A DNA stretch of 64,000 nt. Origin: Limnoperna fortunei. Lineage: Eukaryota; Mollusca; Bivalvia; Mytilida; Modiolidae. The DNA is taken from assembly GCA_944474755.1 (NCBI GenBank), contig OX104115.1, forward strand, positions 52,704,648 to 52,768,647, read 5' to 3'. A program made the translations under genes and the position numbers. The notes beneath the pieces were generated by a model. That model worked only from the letters and a program-made list of their open reading frames with translations, did no database searches and was not told where the DNA came from. Below are positions 35,201-50,200 of the stretch, in pieces (within the stretch, counting starts at the first letter, position 1; every line of letters starts with the position of its first letter).

Positions 35201-38200
35201 CATTGTTTATTCAGATGTATATGTTGGGTCAATTTTTACTTGTTATTTTTCACTATAGTACGAAATATAATTGAATTTTACTAAACATGAACCCGTGCAC
35301 ACACACTCACGCACACAGAGAGAGAAAAAATCCAGTACAAAATTTATCATGCATAGTCCTTATATAAACACTTATATAAATGAGTTTTACTGAGTGAGAA
35401 AACTGGAGTACTCGAAGAAAACCCTACCCTTTGGTAGGAAAACTGCAAATCCTACTGTATTAAGATTGGAGTTCATGACACCCTGACTGCATTCAGACTA
35501 GATCTTGCAACCTCAGTGAAATAAACGAGAGGTTACAAGGAATAATGAAAACAGCCAAACATTTCTACAAAAATCCAACCAATATAATCTTTTTTCTATC
35601 GGCCAGGTTCAAACAGCAATGTTTGCACTTATGGCTAGGCAAAGTGGACACGTTTAGGCGTATATTAAATAAAGGACACGTCTAGGCGATACGAATAGGA
35701 CATGTTTGGGAAGAAAGGACATATTTAGGAGTGTAGCATTGCTAAACAAGGATCTCTATCTGAATATCAGACAAAAAGCTCGTGATTTTTACGACACATC
35801 TATTCTATCTAGTAATTATTAATTAAATGTGAAAAAATATGCTGCATGTAACTGACATTTACAGCATAATTGTTCATTATGTTTTTTTATTTCCGCTTGT
35901 TCTGCTACCTTTATCTGTTATAATAAATACAGAAATTGTCAGAAACACTAGAAGGTAATTATAAGTGTTACATATTTTAGTGATAGCTTTAAAAAATAGT
36001 ATGGTATGCAAAACAGATTTTAAAAAGCATGTTGAGCTTAGAGCCTTACGTGTATATCAAAATAATTCTTGACCAAAATCTTTTAACTAGCTACTGGTAT
36101 ACATGATTTTTACATTTACATGTAGTAGGAAATTGATGTGTAAGAAATATTATGCTACTAAATATAAACAAATTGTGTTTGACATGTTTGTTGGGTTTAG
36201 ACAACCTTGCAATATAACTGACATGACATTTACATGTAGTAATGAAATAGTAGTTAAGGTCTTTCCCCCTTTCCAAGGGAAAGACCTTCTTGTATTTCTT
36301 ATGATTATTATTATTATTAAGGTCTTTCCCCTTTTCCAAGGGAAAGACCTTCTTGTCTTTCTTATGATTATTATTAAGGTCTTTCCCCTTTTCCAAGGGA
36401 AAGACCTTCTTGTCTTTCTTATGATGATTATTATTATTAAGGTCTTTCCCCCTTTCCAATGGAAAGACCTTCTTGTATTTCTTATGATTATTATTAAGGT
36501 CTTTCCCACTACAGTGGAAAGACCTTCTTACCTTTCTTATGATTATTAAGGTCTTTCCCACTACAGTGGAAAGACCTTCTTACCTTTCTTATGATTATTA
36601 TTATTTTTCTTTTTTTTTCCGCCATCATTTGCAAAAAAGTGTCGCGACATATCATTTTGATACTTGGTACCATTAATCGGTCATACTGTCAGATGACTCA
36701 GTTCACCCTGTGAAACCAGCCTATTTTTAGTTACGGAGTTATCTGCCCCAACACCGTAAACCCTTGTTAGCAGATAAACTCAGAAACCGTAACCGATTCT
36801 GAAAATCTGAAGTGTAAAAAATGTCGCTGGACCTATGGCGATGATTTGTCATGCAAAATTTTTTTTTCCAATCGACTTCCTGTTTACGTGTTTTTGACCT
36901 GAAAAATGTCGCAACGCGTCAAAATTTTTTTCTTGAAAACCGTAAGTCCTAGAGACTTGGGACCACCAGCATTGATCCTAAGTGACATATGTTACATTAA
37001 AAAATGTCAAGGTCAAAGGTCAAAAGTCAAGGTCAAAGGTCACCATAGGTCTTGTTAGCACTATATCTCACAAACCATAAAAGATAGAAGCAGACAATAA
37101 AAGGGAAAAATACTCCACTTATTGAGACCTTCATTTGGTACATTTGACCGAAAGCTGTGCGATTGACTATTTTTGAGTTACTGCCCTTGACGCGTTTAGG
37201 TTAATCGGTTTTTTGGTTAAAACTTGAAAACGGTTAGAGATAATATAGTAAACATATAGGTTAAACATGATCAGTAGGAAAAGAGCTTCAATTTGAGCCA
37301 AAGGTCAAAGGTCATATGTCAAGGTCATACCCTAGCAACAAGGTGACCGTTATAAAAAGTCCTTAGCAACTATATATTTTTAGAATCAGAATGATGTACT
37401 TTACTGAAATATGTCATTTCATGACCGGAAGTGGCCTTTTGTCCCTAGCAACCGAATGAAAGTCCTTAACAACCATATATTTTTTGGCTCGGGACCACTT
37501 TCTTTACTCAAATAATTCATTTTTATGACTGGAAGTGACATTTTGTGCTATAGCAAGACACAAATTCCCATAGCATCACCTAACTTTTCTTACTTAAGAG
37601 GAACAGTGGGAAAGACCTTCTCATTTGTTCTCAGAACAAATGGCATTTTAATTATTATTATTATTTTTCTTTTCTTTTCCGCCATCAGTTGCTAAAAAGT
37701 GTCGCGACATATCATTTTGATACTTGGTACCATTAATCGGTCATACTGGCAGATGACTCAGTTCACCCTGTGAAACCGATCTATTTTTAGTAACAGAGTT
37801 ATCTGCCCCAACACCGTAAACCCTTGTTAGCAGATAAACTCAGAAACCGTAATGGATTCTCAAAATCTGAAGTGTAAAAAATGTCGCTGGTCCTATAGCG
37901 ATGATTTGTCATGCAAAATTTTTTTTTCCAATCGACTTCCTGTTTACGTGTTTTTGACCTGAAAAATGTCGCAACGCGTCAAAATTTTTTTCTCAAAAAC
38001 CGTAAGTCCTAGAGACTTGGGACCACCACCATTGATCCTAAGTGACATGTGTTACATTTAAAAATGTCAAGGTCAAAGGTCAAAAGTCAAGGTCAAAGGT
38101 CACCATATATCTTGTTAGCACTATATCTCACAAACCATAAAAGATAGAAGCAGACAATAAAAGGGAAAAATACTCCACTTATCGAGACCTTCATTTGGTA

Positions 38201-41200
38201 CATTTGACCGAAAGCTGTGCGATGGACCATTTTTGAGTTACTGCCCTTGACGAGTTTAGGTTAATAGGTTTTTTGGTTAAAACTTGAAAACGGTTAGAGA
38301 TAATATAGTAAACATATAGGTTAAACATGATCAGTAGGAAAAGAGCTTCAATTTGAGCCAAAGGTCAAAGGTCATAGGTCAAGGTCATACCCTAGCAACA
38401 AGGTGACCGTTATAAAAAGTCCTTAGCAACTATATATTTTTAGAGTCAGAATGATGTACTTTACTGAAATATGTCATTTCATGACCTTAAGTGGCCTTTT
38501 GTCCCTAGCAACCGAATGAAAGTCCTTAACAACCATATATTTTTTGGCTCGGGACCACTTTCTTTACTCAAATAATTCATTTTTATGACTGGAAGTGACA
38601 TTTTGTGCTATAGCAAGACACAAAATCCTATAGCATCACCTATCTTTTCTTACTTAAGAGGAACAGTGGGAAAGACCTTCTCATTTGTTCTCAGAACAAA
38701 TGGCATTTTATTATTATTATTTTTCTTTTTCTCCCCATTTTTCCAAATGGGTTTGCCAGAAGGGGTTTCAACATATCATTATGATACTTGGTACGTTTAA
38801 TCGCTCATACCAGGAGATGACCTGGCTCACCCTGTGAGACTGTTCTATTTTTAGTAACAGAGTTATCTGCCCTAACACCGAAAACCTTGTTAGCAGATAA
38901 ACTCAGAAACCGTAACCGATTCTTAAAATCTGAAGTGTACAAAATGTCGCTGGTTTTATGGCGATGATTTGTCATGCAAAAAAAACATTCTTCGATCAAC
39001 TTCCTGTTTACGCGATTTTGACGCGAAGTTTGTCGAAAACGTCAAAGTTGTCGGATTTACACAAAAATTGGTTTCCAAGTAGATATGAGGGTCCTAATTA
39101 CATGTATCGGATCAAAAAAAAATTTCGGTCCACCATTTTCAAAATGGCCGCCATTGAAATTTTGTTTTCAATATAACTCAAAAAACCATCAAAAATTGAA
39201 GCAGAGAATATATCAGAAAAATGTTCCTCTCATTGAGTTCTACATTTGATATACAGGTTCGAAAACTGTGCGACAAACCGTTTTAGAGGTTATGGCCCTT
39301 GACAGGTTTCGGCTAAATTTTGTTTTCGAAATAACTCAAAAACCATAAAAATTTGAAGCAGAGAATATATCAGAAAAATGTTCCTCTCATTAAGATCTGC
39401 ATCTGATATAAAGGTTCGAAAACTGTGCGACAAACCGTTTTAGAGGTTATGGCCCTTGACAGGTTTCGGCTTAATTTTGTTTTCGAAATAACTCAAAAAC
39501 CATAAAAAATTGAAGCAGAGAATATATCAGAAAAATGTTCCTCTCATTGAGATCTACATCTGATATAAAGGTTCGAAAACTGTGCGACAAACCGTTTTCG
39601 AGGTTATGGCCCTTGACACATTTCAGCTAAATTTTGTTTTCAATAAAGCTCAAAAACCACAAAAAATTTAAGCAGACAATATATCAGAAAAATGTTCCTC
39701 TCATTGAGATCTACATTTGATATACAGTGTCAAAAACTGTGTGACAACCCATTTTCGAGGTTATGGCCCTTGACACGTTTCGGCTAAATTTTGTTTTCAA
39801 TATAACTCAAAAACCATAAAAAATTGAAGCACACAATAAAAGGGAAAAATACCCCTCTTATCGAGACGTCCATTTGGTACATTCGGCCCGAAGCTGTGCG
39901 ATGAACCGTTTTCGAGTTACAACCCTTGACGCGTTTCGGTTAATTGGTTTTTTGGTTAAAACTTGAAAACGGTTAGAGATAATATAGTAAACATATAGGT
40001 TTAACATGATCAGTAGGAAAAGAGCGTCAATTTTAGCCAAAGGTCATAGGTCATAGGTCAAGGTCATACCATAGCAACAAGGTAACTGTTATAAAAAATC
40101 CTTAGCAACCATATATTTTTAGAAGCAGAATGATGTACTTTACTTAAATATGTCATTTCATGACCGGAAGTGGCTTTTTGTCCCTAGCAACGGAATGAAA
40201 GCCCTTACAACCATATATGTTTTGGTTCGGGACCACTTCCTTTACTCAAATAACTCATTTTTTATGACTGGAAGCGACATTTTGTGCTATAGCAAAACAC
40301 AAAATACCATAGCATCTACTAAATTTTCTGACTGCAGAGGAACAGTGGGAAAGACCTTCTCATTTGTTCTCAGAACAAATGTCCTTTTAATTATTAAGGT
40401 CTTTCCCCCTTTCCAAGGGAAAGACCTTCTTGTATTTCTTATGATTATTAAGGTCTTTCCCCTTTTCCAAGGGAAAGACCTTCTTGTCTTTCTTATGATT
40501 ATTATTATTATTATTATTATTTTTCTTCTTCCGCGGAGGTTTGCCAAAAAGTGTCTGGACGTATCATTTCGATACTTGGTATCATCAATCGGTCATATCC
40601 GGAGATGACATGGCTCATGCTTTTAGACCGATCTATTTTTAGTGACAGAGTTATCTGCCCCAACAGGAAAACCCTTGTTAGCAGATAAACTCAGAAACCG
40701 TAACCGATTCTGAAAATCTGAAGTGTAAAAATTGTCGCTGGACCTATGGCGATGATTTGTCATGCAAAATTTTTTTTTCCAATCGACTTCCTGTTTACGT
40801 GTTTTTGACCTGAAAAATGTCGCAACTCGTCAAAAATTTTTTCTTGAAAACCGTAAGTCCTAGAGACTTGGGACCACCACCATTGATCCTAAGTGACATA
40901 TGTTACATTTAAAAATGTCAAGGTCAAAGGTCAAAAGTCAAGGTCAAAGGTCACCATAGGTCTTGTTAGCACTATATCTCACAAACCATAAAAGATAGAA
41001 GCAGACAATAAATGGGAAAAATACTCCACTTATTGAGACCTTCATTTGGTACATTTGACCGAAAGCTGTGCGATTGACTATTTTTGAGTTACTGCCCTTG
41101 ACGCGTTTAGGTTAATCGGCTTTTTGGTTAAAACTTGAAAACGGTTAGAGATAATATAGTAAACATATAGGTTAAACATGATCAGTAGGAAAAGAGCTTC

Positions 41201-44200
41201 AATTTGAGCCAAAGGTCAAAGGTCATAGGTCAAGGTCATACCCTAGCAACAAGGTGACCGTTATAAAAAGTCCTTAGCAACTATATATTTTTAGAATCAG
41301 AATGATGTACTTTACTGAAATATGTCATTTCATGACCGGAAGTGGCCTTTTGTACCTAGCAACCGAATGAAAGTCCTTAACAACCATATAATTTTTGGCT
41401 CAGGACCACTTTCTTTACTCAAATAATTCCTTTTTATGACTGGAAGTGACATTTTGTGCTATAGCAAGACACAAAATCCCATAGCATCAACTAACTTTTC
41501 TTACTTCAGAGGATCAGTGGGAAAGACCTTCTCATTTGTTCTCAGAACAAATGAACTTTTTATTATTATTAAGGTCTTTCCCCCTTTCCAAGGGAAAGAC
41601 CTTCTTGTATTTCTTATGATTATTATTATTATTATTATTATTTTTCTTTTTCTCCCCATTTTTCCAAATGGGTTTGCCAGAAGGGGTTTCAACATATCAT
41701 TATGATACTTGGTACGTTTAATCGCTCATACCAGGAGATGACCTGGCTCACCCTGTGAGACTGTTCTATTTTTAGTAACAGAGTTATCTGCCCTAACACC
41801 GAAAACCTTGTTAGCAGATAAACTCAGAAACCGTAACCGATTCTTAAAATCTGAAGTGTACAAAATGTCGCTGGTTCTATGGCGATGATTTGTCATGCAA
41901 AAAAACATTCTTCGATCAACTTCCTGTTTACGCGATTTTGACGCGAAGTTTGACGAAAACGTCAAAGTTGTCGGATTTACACAAAACTTGGTTTCCAAGT
42001 AGATATGAGGGTCCTAATTACATGTATCGGATCAAAAAAAATTTTCGGTCCACCATTTTCAAAATGGCCGCCATTTAAATTTTGTTTTCAATATAACTCA
42101 AAAACCATAAAAAATTGAAGCAGACAATACAAGGGAAAAGTACTCCTCTTATCGAGACGTCCATTTGGTACATTTGGCCCGAAGCTGTGCGATGAACCGT
42201 TTTCGAGTTACAGCCCTTGACGCGTTTCGGTTAATTGGTTTTTTGGTTAAAACTTGAAAACGGTTAGAGATTATATAGTAAACATATAGGTTTAACATGA
42301 TCAGTAGGAAAAGAGCTTCAATTTGAGCCAAAGGTCATAGGTCAAAGGTCAAGGTCATACCATAGCAACAAGGTACCTGTTATAAAAAGTCCTTAGCAAC
42401 CATATATTTTTAGAAGCAGAATGATGTACTTTACTTAAATATGTCATTTCATGACCGGAAGTGGCTTTTTGTCCCTAGCAACGGAATGAAAGTCCTTAAC
42501 AACCATATATGTTTTGGTTCGGGACCACTTCCTTTACTCAAATTACTCATTTTTTATGACTGGAAGCGACATTTTGTGCTATAGCAAAACACAAAATACC
42601 ATAGCATCACCTAAATTTTCTGACTGCAGAGGAACAGTGGGAAAGACCTTCTCATTTGTTCTCAGAACAAATGACGGTTTAATTAAGGCTTTCCACTTTC
42701 CGAGTGGAAAGCCTTCCTGTTATTTGTCTGTTTATTATTATTATTCTTTTTTTTCCGCCAAGTTTTCTTTTCCCATTATAAATTTTGTTTCGCGACATGT
42801 CGTAAAGACATTTTGTACTATGGATGTATAAGACATTACGCTTTCGCAGTTGACCCTGTCACACCGAACACTTGTTCTTTACGGAGTTATCTCCCCTGTT
42901 ACAGAAAAGCTTGTGTGCAGATAAACTATGAAACCGTAAAAGATTTCGCAATAAAAGTTGTTGCAAAATGGTCAGCTATGGATTGCGACAATTTGTTACA
43001 TATCGCGCAAAGTATTTTGACGACTCCTTGTAGGAGTTATTTCCCCTTATTTATTGGAAGTAAAATTTGTACCATGGTAACTCATGAACCAGAGGTGATA
43101 TAGACTAGATATTTCACAGTTGGTCATCGTTGACCTTGACCTTGAAAAAGGTCACAAGGTCAAAGGTCAAGGTCATGTTCTAATTTTTGACCCTTGCTTG
43201 TGTGCAGATCTCCTCCTTTACTATAATAGATAGAGAACTGAAACCTTTACCAAAATGTGTATCATATTGAGATCTTGAATCGTCACTTTTTTTATTTGAC
43301 ATTTTTATAAGAGTTATCTCCCCTAGACCAATAAAATGTATTGTGAATTGCATTATATCACTGTATCTCAGTAACTATAACAGATATATATATGAAACCT
43401 GATATCATTGGTCATCATTGACCTTGACCTTGAAAATGGACACAAGGTCAAAGGTCAAGGTCACGTTTGAAATTTTGGCATTGTCTTGTCATCGCTATTA
43501 CTTTGAAACGGTAAAAGATAGGCTATAAGTTATAATGGATAAAATGTTGGTCTCATAAAGGCGCAACTTTTTTCTATTAAGAGGGAAAGGATCCGGCTTC
43601 ATCTTATAGGAGTTATCCCCCATTACAACCGTTGATAATTAGTTTTTCATTAATTACTTATCAACTATTGATAGTAGAGGCATGGGGTCTTCACTATGGA
43701 TCATTAGGACCCTTGACCTTGAAAACAAATACAAGGTCAAAGGTCAAGGTCATTTTCTAATTTTTTGTATATATTATAAGTAGTCATATCTTAATGACTT
43801 TAAGAGATATTGGCATAAAATCTTCAATGTTGATCACTGTTGACCTTCAGCATGGTCAAGGTCATGCTGTAAAAGTCAAGGTCAAAGTCCTTTATAAATG
43901 TTTTTCATGGTACTATGTATTTTGAATGGCTTCTTCTTTTAATGCTATTGCCTATAAGTAATATTTACGTAGATTAAAAGATCAGTTGTCAAGGTCATTC
44001 AAGTTTTCTTACGTCCTATTTAATGACCTTTCTTATTTTTAAAGATATCTAAATAGTTTTTTAATAATTTTTGTTCTTATTAATTGCTATAGACAAATTA
44101 CGTATGTTTCTTAGCTTTTTGGTTTCAAGGTCATTTATTTAAGGTCTTCTTTTGAAGTGGAAAGCCTATTAATCGTTCTTTAGAACGATTGAACCTATAT

Positions 44201-47200
44201 TTATTATTATTTTTCTTTTTCTCCCCATTTTTCCAAATGGGTTTGCCAGAAGGGGTTTCAACATATCATTATGATACTTGGTACGTTTAATCGCTCATAC
44301 CAGGAGATGACCTGGCTCACCCTGTGAGACTGTTCTATTTTTAGTAACAGAGTTATCTGCCCTAACACCGAAAACCTTGTTAGCAGATAAACTCAGAAAC
44401 CGTAACCGATTCTTAAAATCTGAAGTGTACAAAATGTCGCTGGTTCTATGGCGATGATTTGTCATGCAAAAAAACATTCTTCGATCAACTTCCTGTTTAC
44501 GCGATTTTGACGCGAAGTTTGTCGAAAACGTCAAAGTTGTCGGATTTACACAAAACTTGGTTTCCAAGTAGATATGAGGGTCCTTATTACATGTATTGGA
44601 TCAAAAAAAATTTTCGGTCCACCATTTTCAAAATGGCCGCCATTGAAATTTTGTTTTCAATATAACTCAAAAACCATAAAAAATTGAAGCAGAGAATATA
44701 TCAGAAAAATGTTCCTCTCATTGAGATCTACATTTGATATACAGGTTCGAAAACTGTGCGACAAACCATTTTAGAGGTTATGGCCCTTGACAGGTTTCGG
44801 CGAAATTTTGTTTTCGAAATAACTCAAAAACCATAAAAAATTGAAGCAGAGAATATATCAGAAAAATGTTCCTCTCATTGAGATCTACATCTGATATAAA
44901 GGTTCGAAAACTGTGCGACAAACCGTTTTCGAGGTTATGGCCCTTGACACATTTCAGCTAAATTTTGTTTTCAATAAAGCTCAAAAACCATAAAAAATTT
45001 AATCAGACAATATATCAGAAAAATTTTCCTCTCGTTGAGATCTACATTTGATATAATTGCTGAAAACTGTGCGACAAACCATTTTCGAGGTTATGGCCCT
45101 TGACAGGTTTCGGCTAAATTTTGTTTTCAATATAACTTAAAAACCATAAAAAATTGAAGCAGACAATATATCAGAAAAATGTTCCTCTCATTGAGATATA
45201 CATTTGATATACAGTGTCGAAAACTGTGCGACAACCCGTTTTCGAGGTTATGGCCCTTGACACGTTTCGGCTAAATTTTGTTTTCAATATAACCCAAAAA
45301 CCATACAAAATTGAAGCAGACAATAAAAGGGAAAAATACTCCTCGTATTGAGACGTCCATTTGGTACATTCGGCCCGAAGCAGTGCGATGAACCGTTTTC
45401 GAGTTACAGCCCTTGACGCGTTTCGGTTAATTGGTTTTTTGGTTAAAACTTGAAAACGGTTAGAGATAATATAGTAAACATATAGGTTTAACATGATCAG
45501 TAGAAAAAGAGCTTCAATTTGAGCCAAAGGTCATAGGTCATAGGTCAAGGTCATACCATAGCAACAAGGTAACTGTTATAAAAAATCCTTAGCAACCATA
45601 TATTTTTAGAAGCAGAATGATGTACTTTACTTAAATATGTCATTTCCTGACCGGAAGTGGCTTTTTGTCCCTAGCAACGGAATGAAAGTCCTTAACAACC
45701 ATATATGTTTTTGGTTCGGGACCTCTTCCTTTACTCAAATAACTCATTTTTTATGACTGGAAGCGACATTTTGTGCTATAGCATCACCTAAATTTTCTGA
45801 CTGCAGAGGAACAGTGGGAAAGACCTTCTCATTTGTTCTCAGAACAAATGACGGTTTAATTATTTTTCTTTTTCTCCCCATTTTTCCAAATGGGTTTGCC
45901 AGAAGGGGTTTCAACATATCATTATGATACTTGGTACGTTTAATCGCTCATACCAGGAGATGACCTGGCTCACCCTGTGAGACTGTTCTATTTTTAGTAA
46001 CAGAGTTATCTGCCCTAACACCGAAAACCTTGTTAGCAGATAAACTCAGAAACCGTAACAGATTCTTAAAATCTGAAGTGTACAAAATGTCGCTGGTTCT
46101 ATGGCGATGATTTGTCATGCAAAAAAACATTCTTCGATCAACTTCCTGTTTACGCGATTTTGACGCGAAGTTTGTCGAAAACGTCAAAGTTGTCGGATTT
46201 ACACAAAACTTGGTTTCCAAGTAGATATGAGGGTCCTAATTACATGTATCGGATCAAAAAAAATTTTCGGTCCACCATTTTCAAAATGGCCGCCATTGAA
46301 ATTTTGTTTTCAATATAACTCAAAAACCATAAAAAATTAAAGCAGAGAATATATCAGAAAAATGTTCCTCTCATTGAGATCTACATTTGATATACAGGTT
46401 CGAAAACTGTGCGACAAACCATTTTAGAGGTTATGGCCCTTGACAGGTTTCGGCGAAATTTTGTTTTCGAAATAACTCAAAAACCATAAAAAATTGAAGC
46501 AGAGAATATATCAGAAAAATGTTCCTCTCATTGAGATCTACATCTGATATAAAGGTTCGAAAACTGTGCGACAAACCGTTTTCGAGGTTATGGCCCTTGA
46601 CACATTTCAGCTAAATTTTGTTTTCAATAAAGCTCAAAAACCATAAAAAATTTAATCAGACAATATATCAGAAAAATTTTCCTCTCGTTGAGATCTACAT
46701 TTGATATAATTGCTGAAAACTGTGCGACAAACCATTTTCGAGGTTATGGCCCTTGACAGGTTTCGGCTAAATTTTGTTTTCGAAATAACTCAAAAACCAT
46801 AAAAAATTGAAGCAGAGAATATATCAGAAAACTGTTCCTCTCATTGAGATCTACATCTGATCTAAAGGTTCGAAAACTGTGCGACAAACCGTTTTAGAGG
46901 TTATGGCCCTTGACAGGTTTCGGCTAAATTTTGTTTTCGAAATAACTCAAAAACCATAAAAAATTGAAGCAGAGAATATATCAGAAAAATGTTCCTCTCA
47001 TTGAGATCTACATCTGATATAACAGTTCGAAAACTGTGCGACAAACCGTTTTCGAGGTTATGGCCCTTGACACATTTCAGCTAAATTTTGTTTTCAATAA
47101 AGCTCAAAAACCATAAAAAATTTAAGCAGACAATATATCAGAAAAATGTTCCTCTCGTTGAGATCTACATTTGATATAATTGCTGAAAACTGTGCGACAA

Positions 47201-50200
47201 ACCATTTTCGAGGTTATGGCCCTTGACAGGTTTCGGCTAAATTTTATTTTCAATATAACTTAAAAACCATAAAAAATTGAAGCAGACAATATATCAGAAA
47301 AATGTTCCTCTCATTGAGATCTACATTTGATATACAGTGTCAAAAACTGTGTGACAACCCGTTTTCGAGGTTATGGCCCTTGACACGTTTCGGCTAAATT
47401 TTGTTTTCAATATAACTCAAAAACCATAAAAAATTGAAGCAGACAATAAAAGGGAAAAATACTCCTCTTATCGAGACGTCCATTTGGTACATTCGGCCCG
47501 AGGCTGAGCGATGAACCGTTTTCGAGTTACAGCCCTTGACGCGTTTCGGTTAATTTGTTTTTTGGTTAAAACTTGAAAACGGTTAGAGATAATATAGTAA
47601 ACATATAGGTTTAACATGATCAGTAGGAAAAGAGCTTCAATTTGAGCCAAAGGTCATAGGTCATAGGTCAAGGTCATACCATAGCAACAAGGTAACTGTT
47701 ATAAAAAATCCTTAGCAACCATATATTTTTAGAAGCAGAATGATGTACTTTACTTAAATATGTCATTTCATGACCGGAAGTGGCTTTTTGTCCCTAGCAA
47801 CGGAATGAAAGTCCTTAACAACCATATATGTTTTGGTTCGGGACCACTTTCTTTACTCAAATAACTCATTTTTTATGACTGGAAGCGACATTTTGTGCTA
47901 TAGCAAAACACAAAATACCATAGCATCACCTAAATTTTCTGACTGCAGAGGAACAGTGGGAAAGACCTTCTCATTTGTTCTCAGAACAAATGACGGTTTA
48001 ATTATTATTATTTTTCTTCTTCCGCGGAGGTTTGCCAAAAAGTGTCTGGACGTATCATTTCGATACTTGGTATCGTCAATCGGTCATATCCGGAGATGAC
48101 ATGGCTCATGCTTTTAGACCGATCTATTTTTAGTGACAGAGTTATCTGCCCCAACACGAAAACCCTTGTTAGCAGATAAACTCAGAAACCGTAACCGATT
48201 CTGAAAATCTGAAGTGTAAAAAATGTCGCTGGACCTATGGCGATGATTTGTCATGCAAAATTTTTTTTTCCAATCGACTTCCTGTTTACGTGTTTTTGAC
48301 CTGAAAAATGTCGCAACGCGTCAAAACTTTTTTTTTGAAAACCGTAAGTCCTAGAGACTTGGGACCACCACCATTGATCCTAAGTGACATATGTTACATT
48401 TAAAAATGTCAAGGTCAAAGGTCAAAAGTCAAGGTCAAAGGTCACCATAGGTCTTGTTAGCACTATATCTCACAAACCATAAAAGATAGAAGCAGACAAT
48501 AAATGGGAAAAATACTCCACTTATTGAGACCTTCATTTGGTACATTTGACCGAAAGCTGTGCGATTGACTATTTTTGAGTTACTGCCCTTGACGCGTTTA
48601 GGTTAATCGGTTTTTTGGTTAAAACTTGAAAACGGTTAGAGATAATATAGTTAACATATAGGTTCAACATGATCAGTAGGAAAAGAGCTTCAATTTGAGC
48701 CAAAGGTCAAAGGTCATAGGTCAAGGTCATACCCTAGCAACAAGGTGACCGTTATAAAAAGTCCTTAGCAACTATATATTTTTAGAATTAGAATGATGTA
48801 CTTTACTGAAATATGTCATTTCATGACCGGAAGTGGCCTTTTGTACCTAGCAACCGAATGAAAGTCCTTAACAACCATATAATTTTTGGCTCAGGACCAC
48901 TTTCTTTACTCAAATAATTCCTTTTTATGACTGGAAGTGACATTTTGTGCTATAGCAAGACACAAAATCCCATAGCATCAACTAACTTTTCTTACTTCAG
49001 AGGAACAGTGGGAAAGACCTTCTCATTTGTTCTCAGAACAAATGAACTTTTTAATTAAGGTCTTTCCCCCTTTCCAAGGGAAAGACCTTCTTGTCTTTCT
49101 TATGATTATTATTATTATTATTATTATTATTATTTTTCTTCTTCCGCGGAGGTTTGCCAAAAAGTGTCTGGATGTATCATTTCGATACTTGGTAACATCA
49201 ATCGGTCATATCCGGAGATGACATGGCTCATGCTTTTAGACCGATCTATTTTTAGTAACAGAGTTATCTGCCCCAACACGAAAACCCTTGTTAGCAGATA
49301 AACTCAGAAACCGTAACCGATTCTTAAAATCTGAAGTATACAAAATGTCGCTGGTCCTATGGCGATGATTTGTCATGCAAATTTTTTTTTTCCAATCGAC
49401 TCCCTGTTTACGCGTTTTTGACCTGAAAAATGTCGCAACGCGTCAAAATTTTTTTCTCAAAAACCGTAAGTCCTAGAGACTTGGGACCACCACCATTGAT
49501 CCTAAGTGACATATGTTACATTTAAAAATGTCAAGGTCAAAGGTCAAAAGTCAAGGTCAAAGGTCACCATAGGTCTTGTTAGCACTATATCTCGCAAACC
49601 ATAAAAGATAGAAGCAGACAATAAATGGGAAAAATACTCCACTTATTGAGACCTTCATTTGGTACATTTGACCGAAAGCTGTGCGATGGACCATTTTTGA
49701 GTTACTGCCCTTGACTCGTTTCGGTTAATCGGTTTTTTGGTTAAAACTTGAAAACGGTTAGAGATAATATAGTAAACATATAGGTTAAACATGATCAGTA
49801 GGAAAAGAGCTTCAATTTGAGCCAAAGATCAAAGGTCATAGGTCAAGGTCATAACCTAGCAACAAGGTGACCGTTATAAAAAGTCCTTAGCAACTATATA
49901 TTTCTAGAATCAGAATGATGTTCTTTACTGAAATATGTCATTTCATGACCGGAAGTGGCCTTTTGTCCCTAGCAACCGAATGAAAGTCATTAACAACCAT
50001 ATATTTTTTGGCTCGGGACCACTTTCTTTACTCAAATAATTCATTTTTATAACTGGAAGTGACATTTTGTGCTATAGCAAGACACAAAATCCCATAGCAT
50101 CACCTAACTTTTCTTACTTAAGAGGAACAGTGGGAAAGACCTTCTCATTTGTTCTCAGAACAAATGGCATTTTATTATTATTATTTTTCTTCTTCCGCGG

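Noticed and set aside
36256..36290. piggyBac origin, because elements start at ...AATTAAGG (TTAA)
   Set aside because: No TTAA at the other end and no piggyBac-like terminal repeats. The TTAA arises where ATT tracts meet the AAGG start.
36091..36561. ORFs of up to 156 codons on both strands over the hairpin units, with repeated 'KDLLVFLMIIIIKVFPPFQG' or 'KTLIIIIRKTRRSFPWKG' type peptides
   Set aside because: They translate a short tandem hairpin repeat plus ATT tracts. Long on both strands because the unit lacks stops, not because of coding.
49000..49060. TGTTCTcAGAACA in the 3' hairpin as a steroid-receptor element
   Set aside because: The half-sites face the opposite way and have one-base spacing, unlike AGAACAnnnTGTTCT. 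The hairpin role explains it better.
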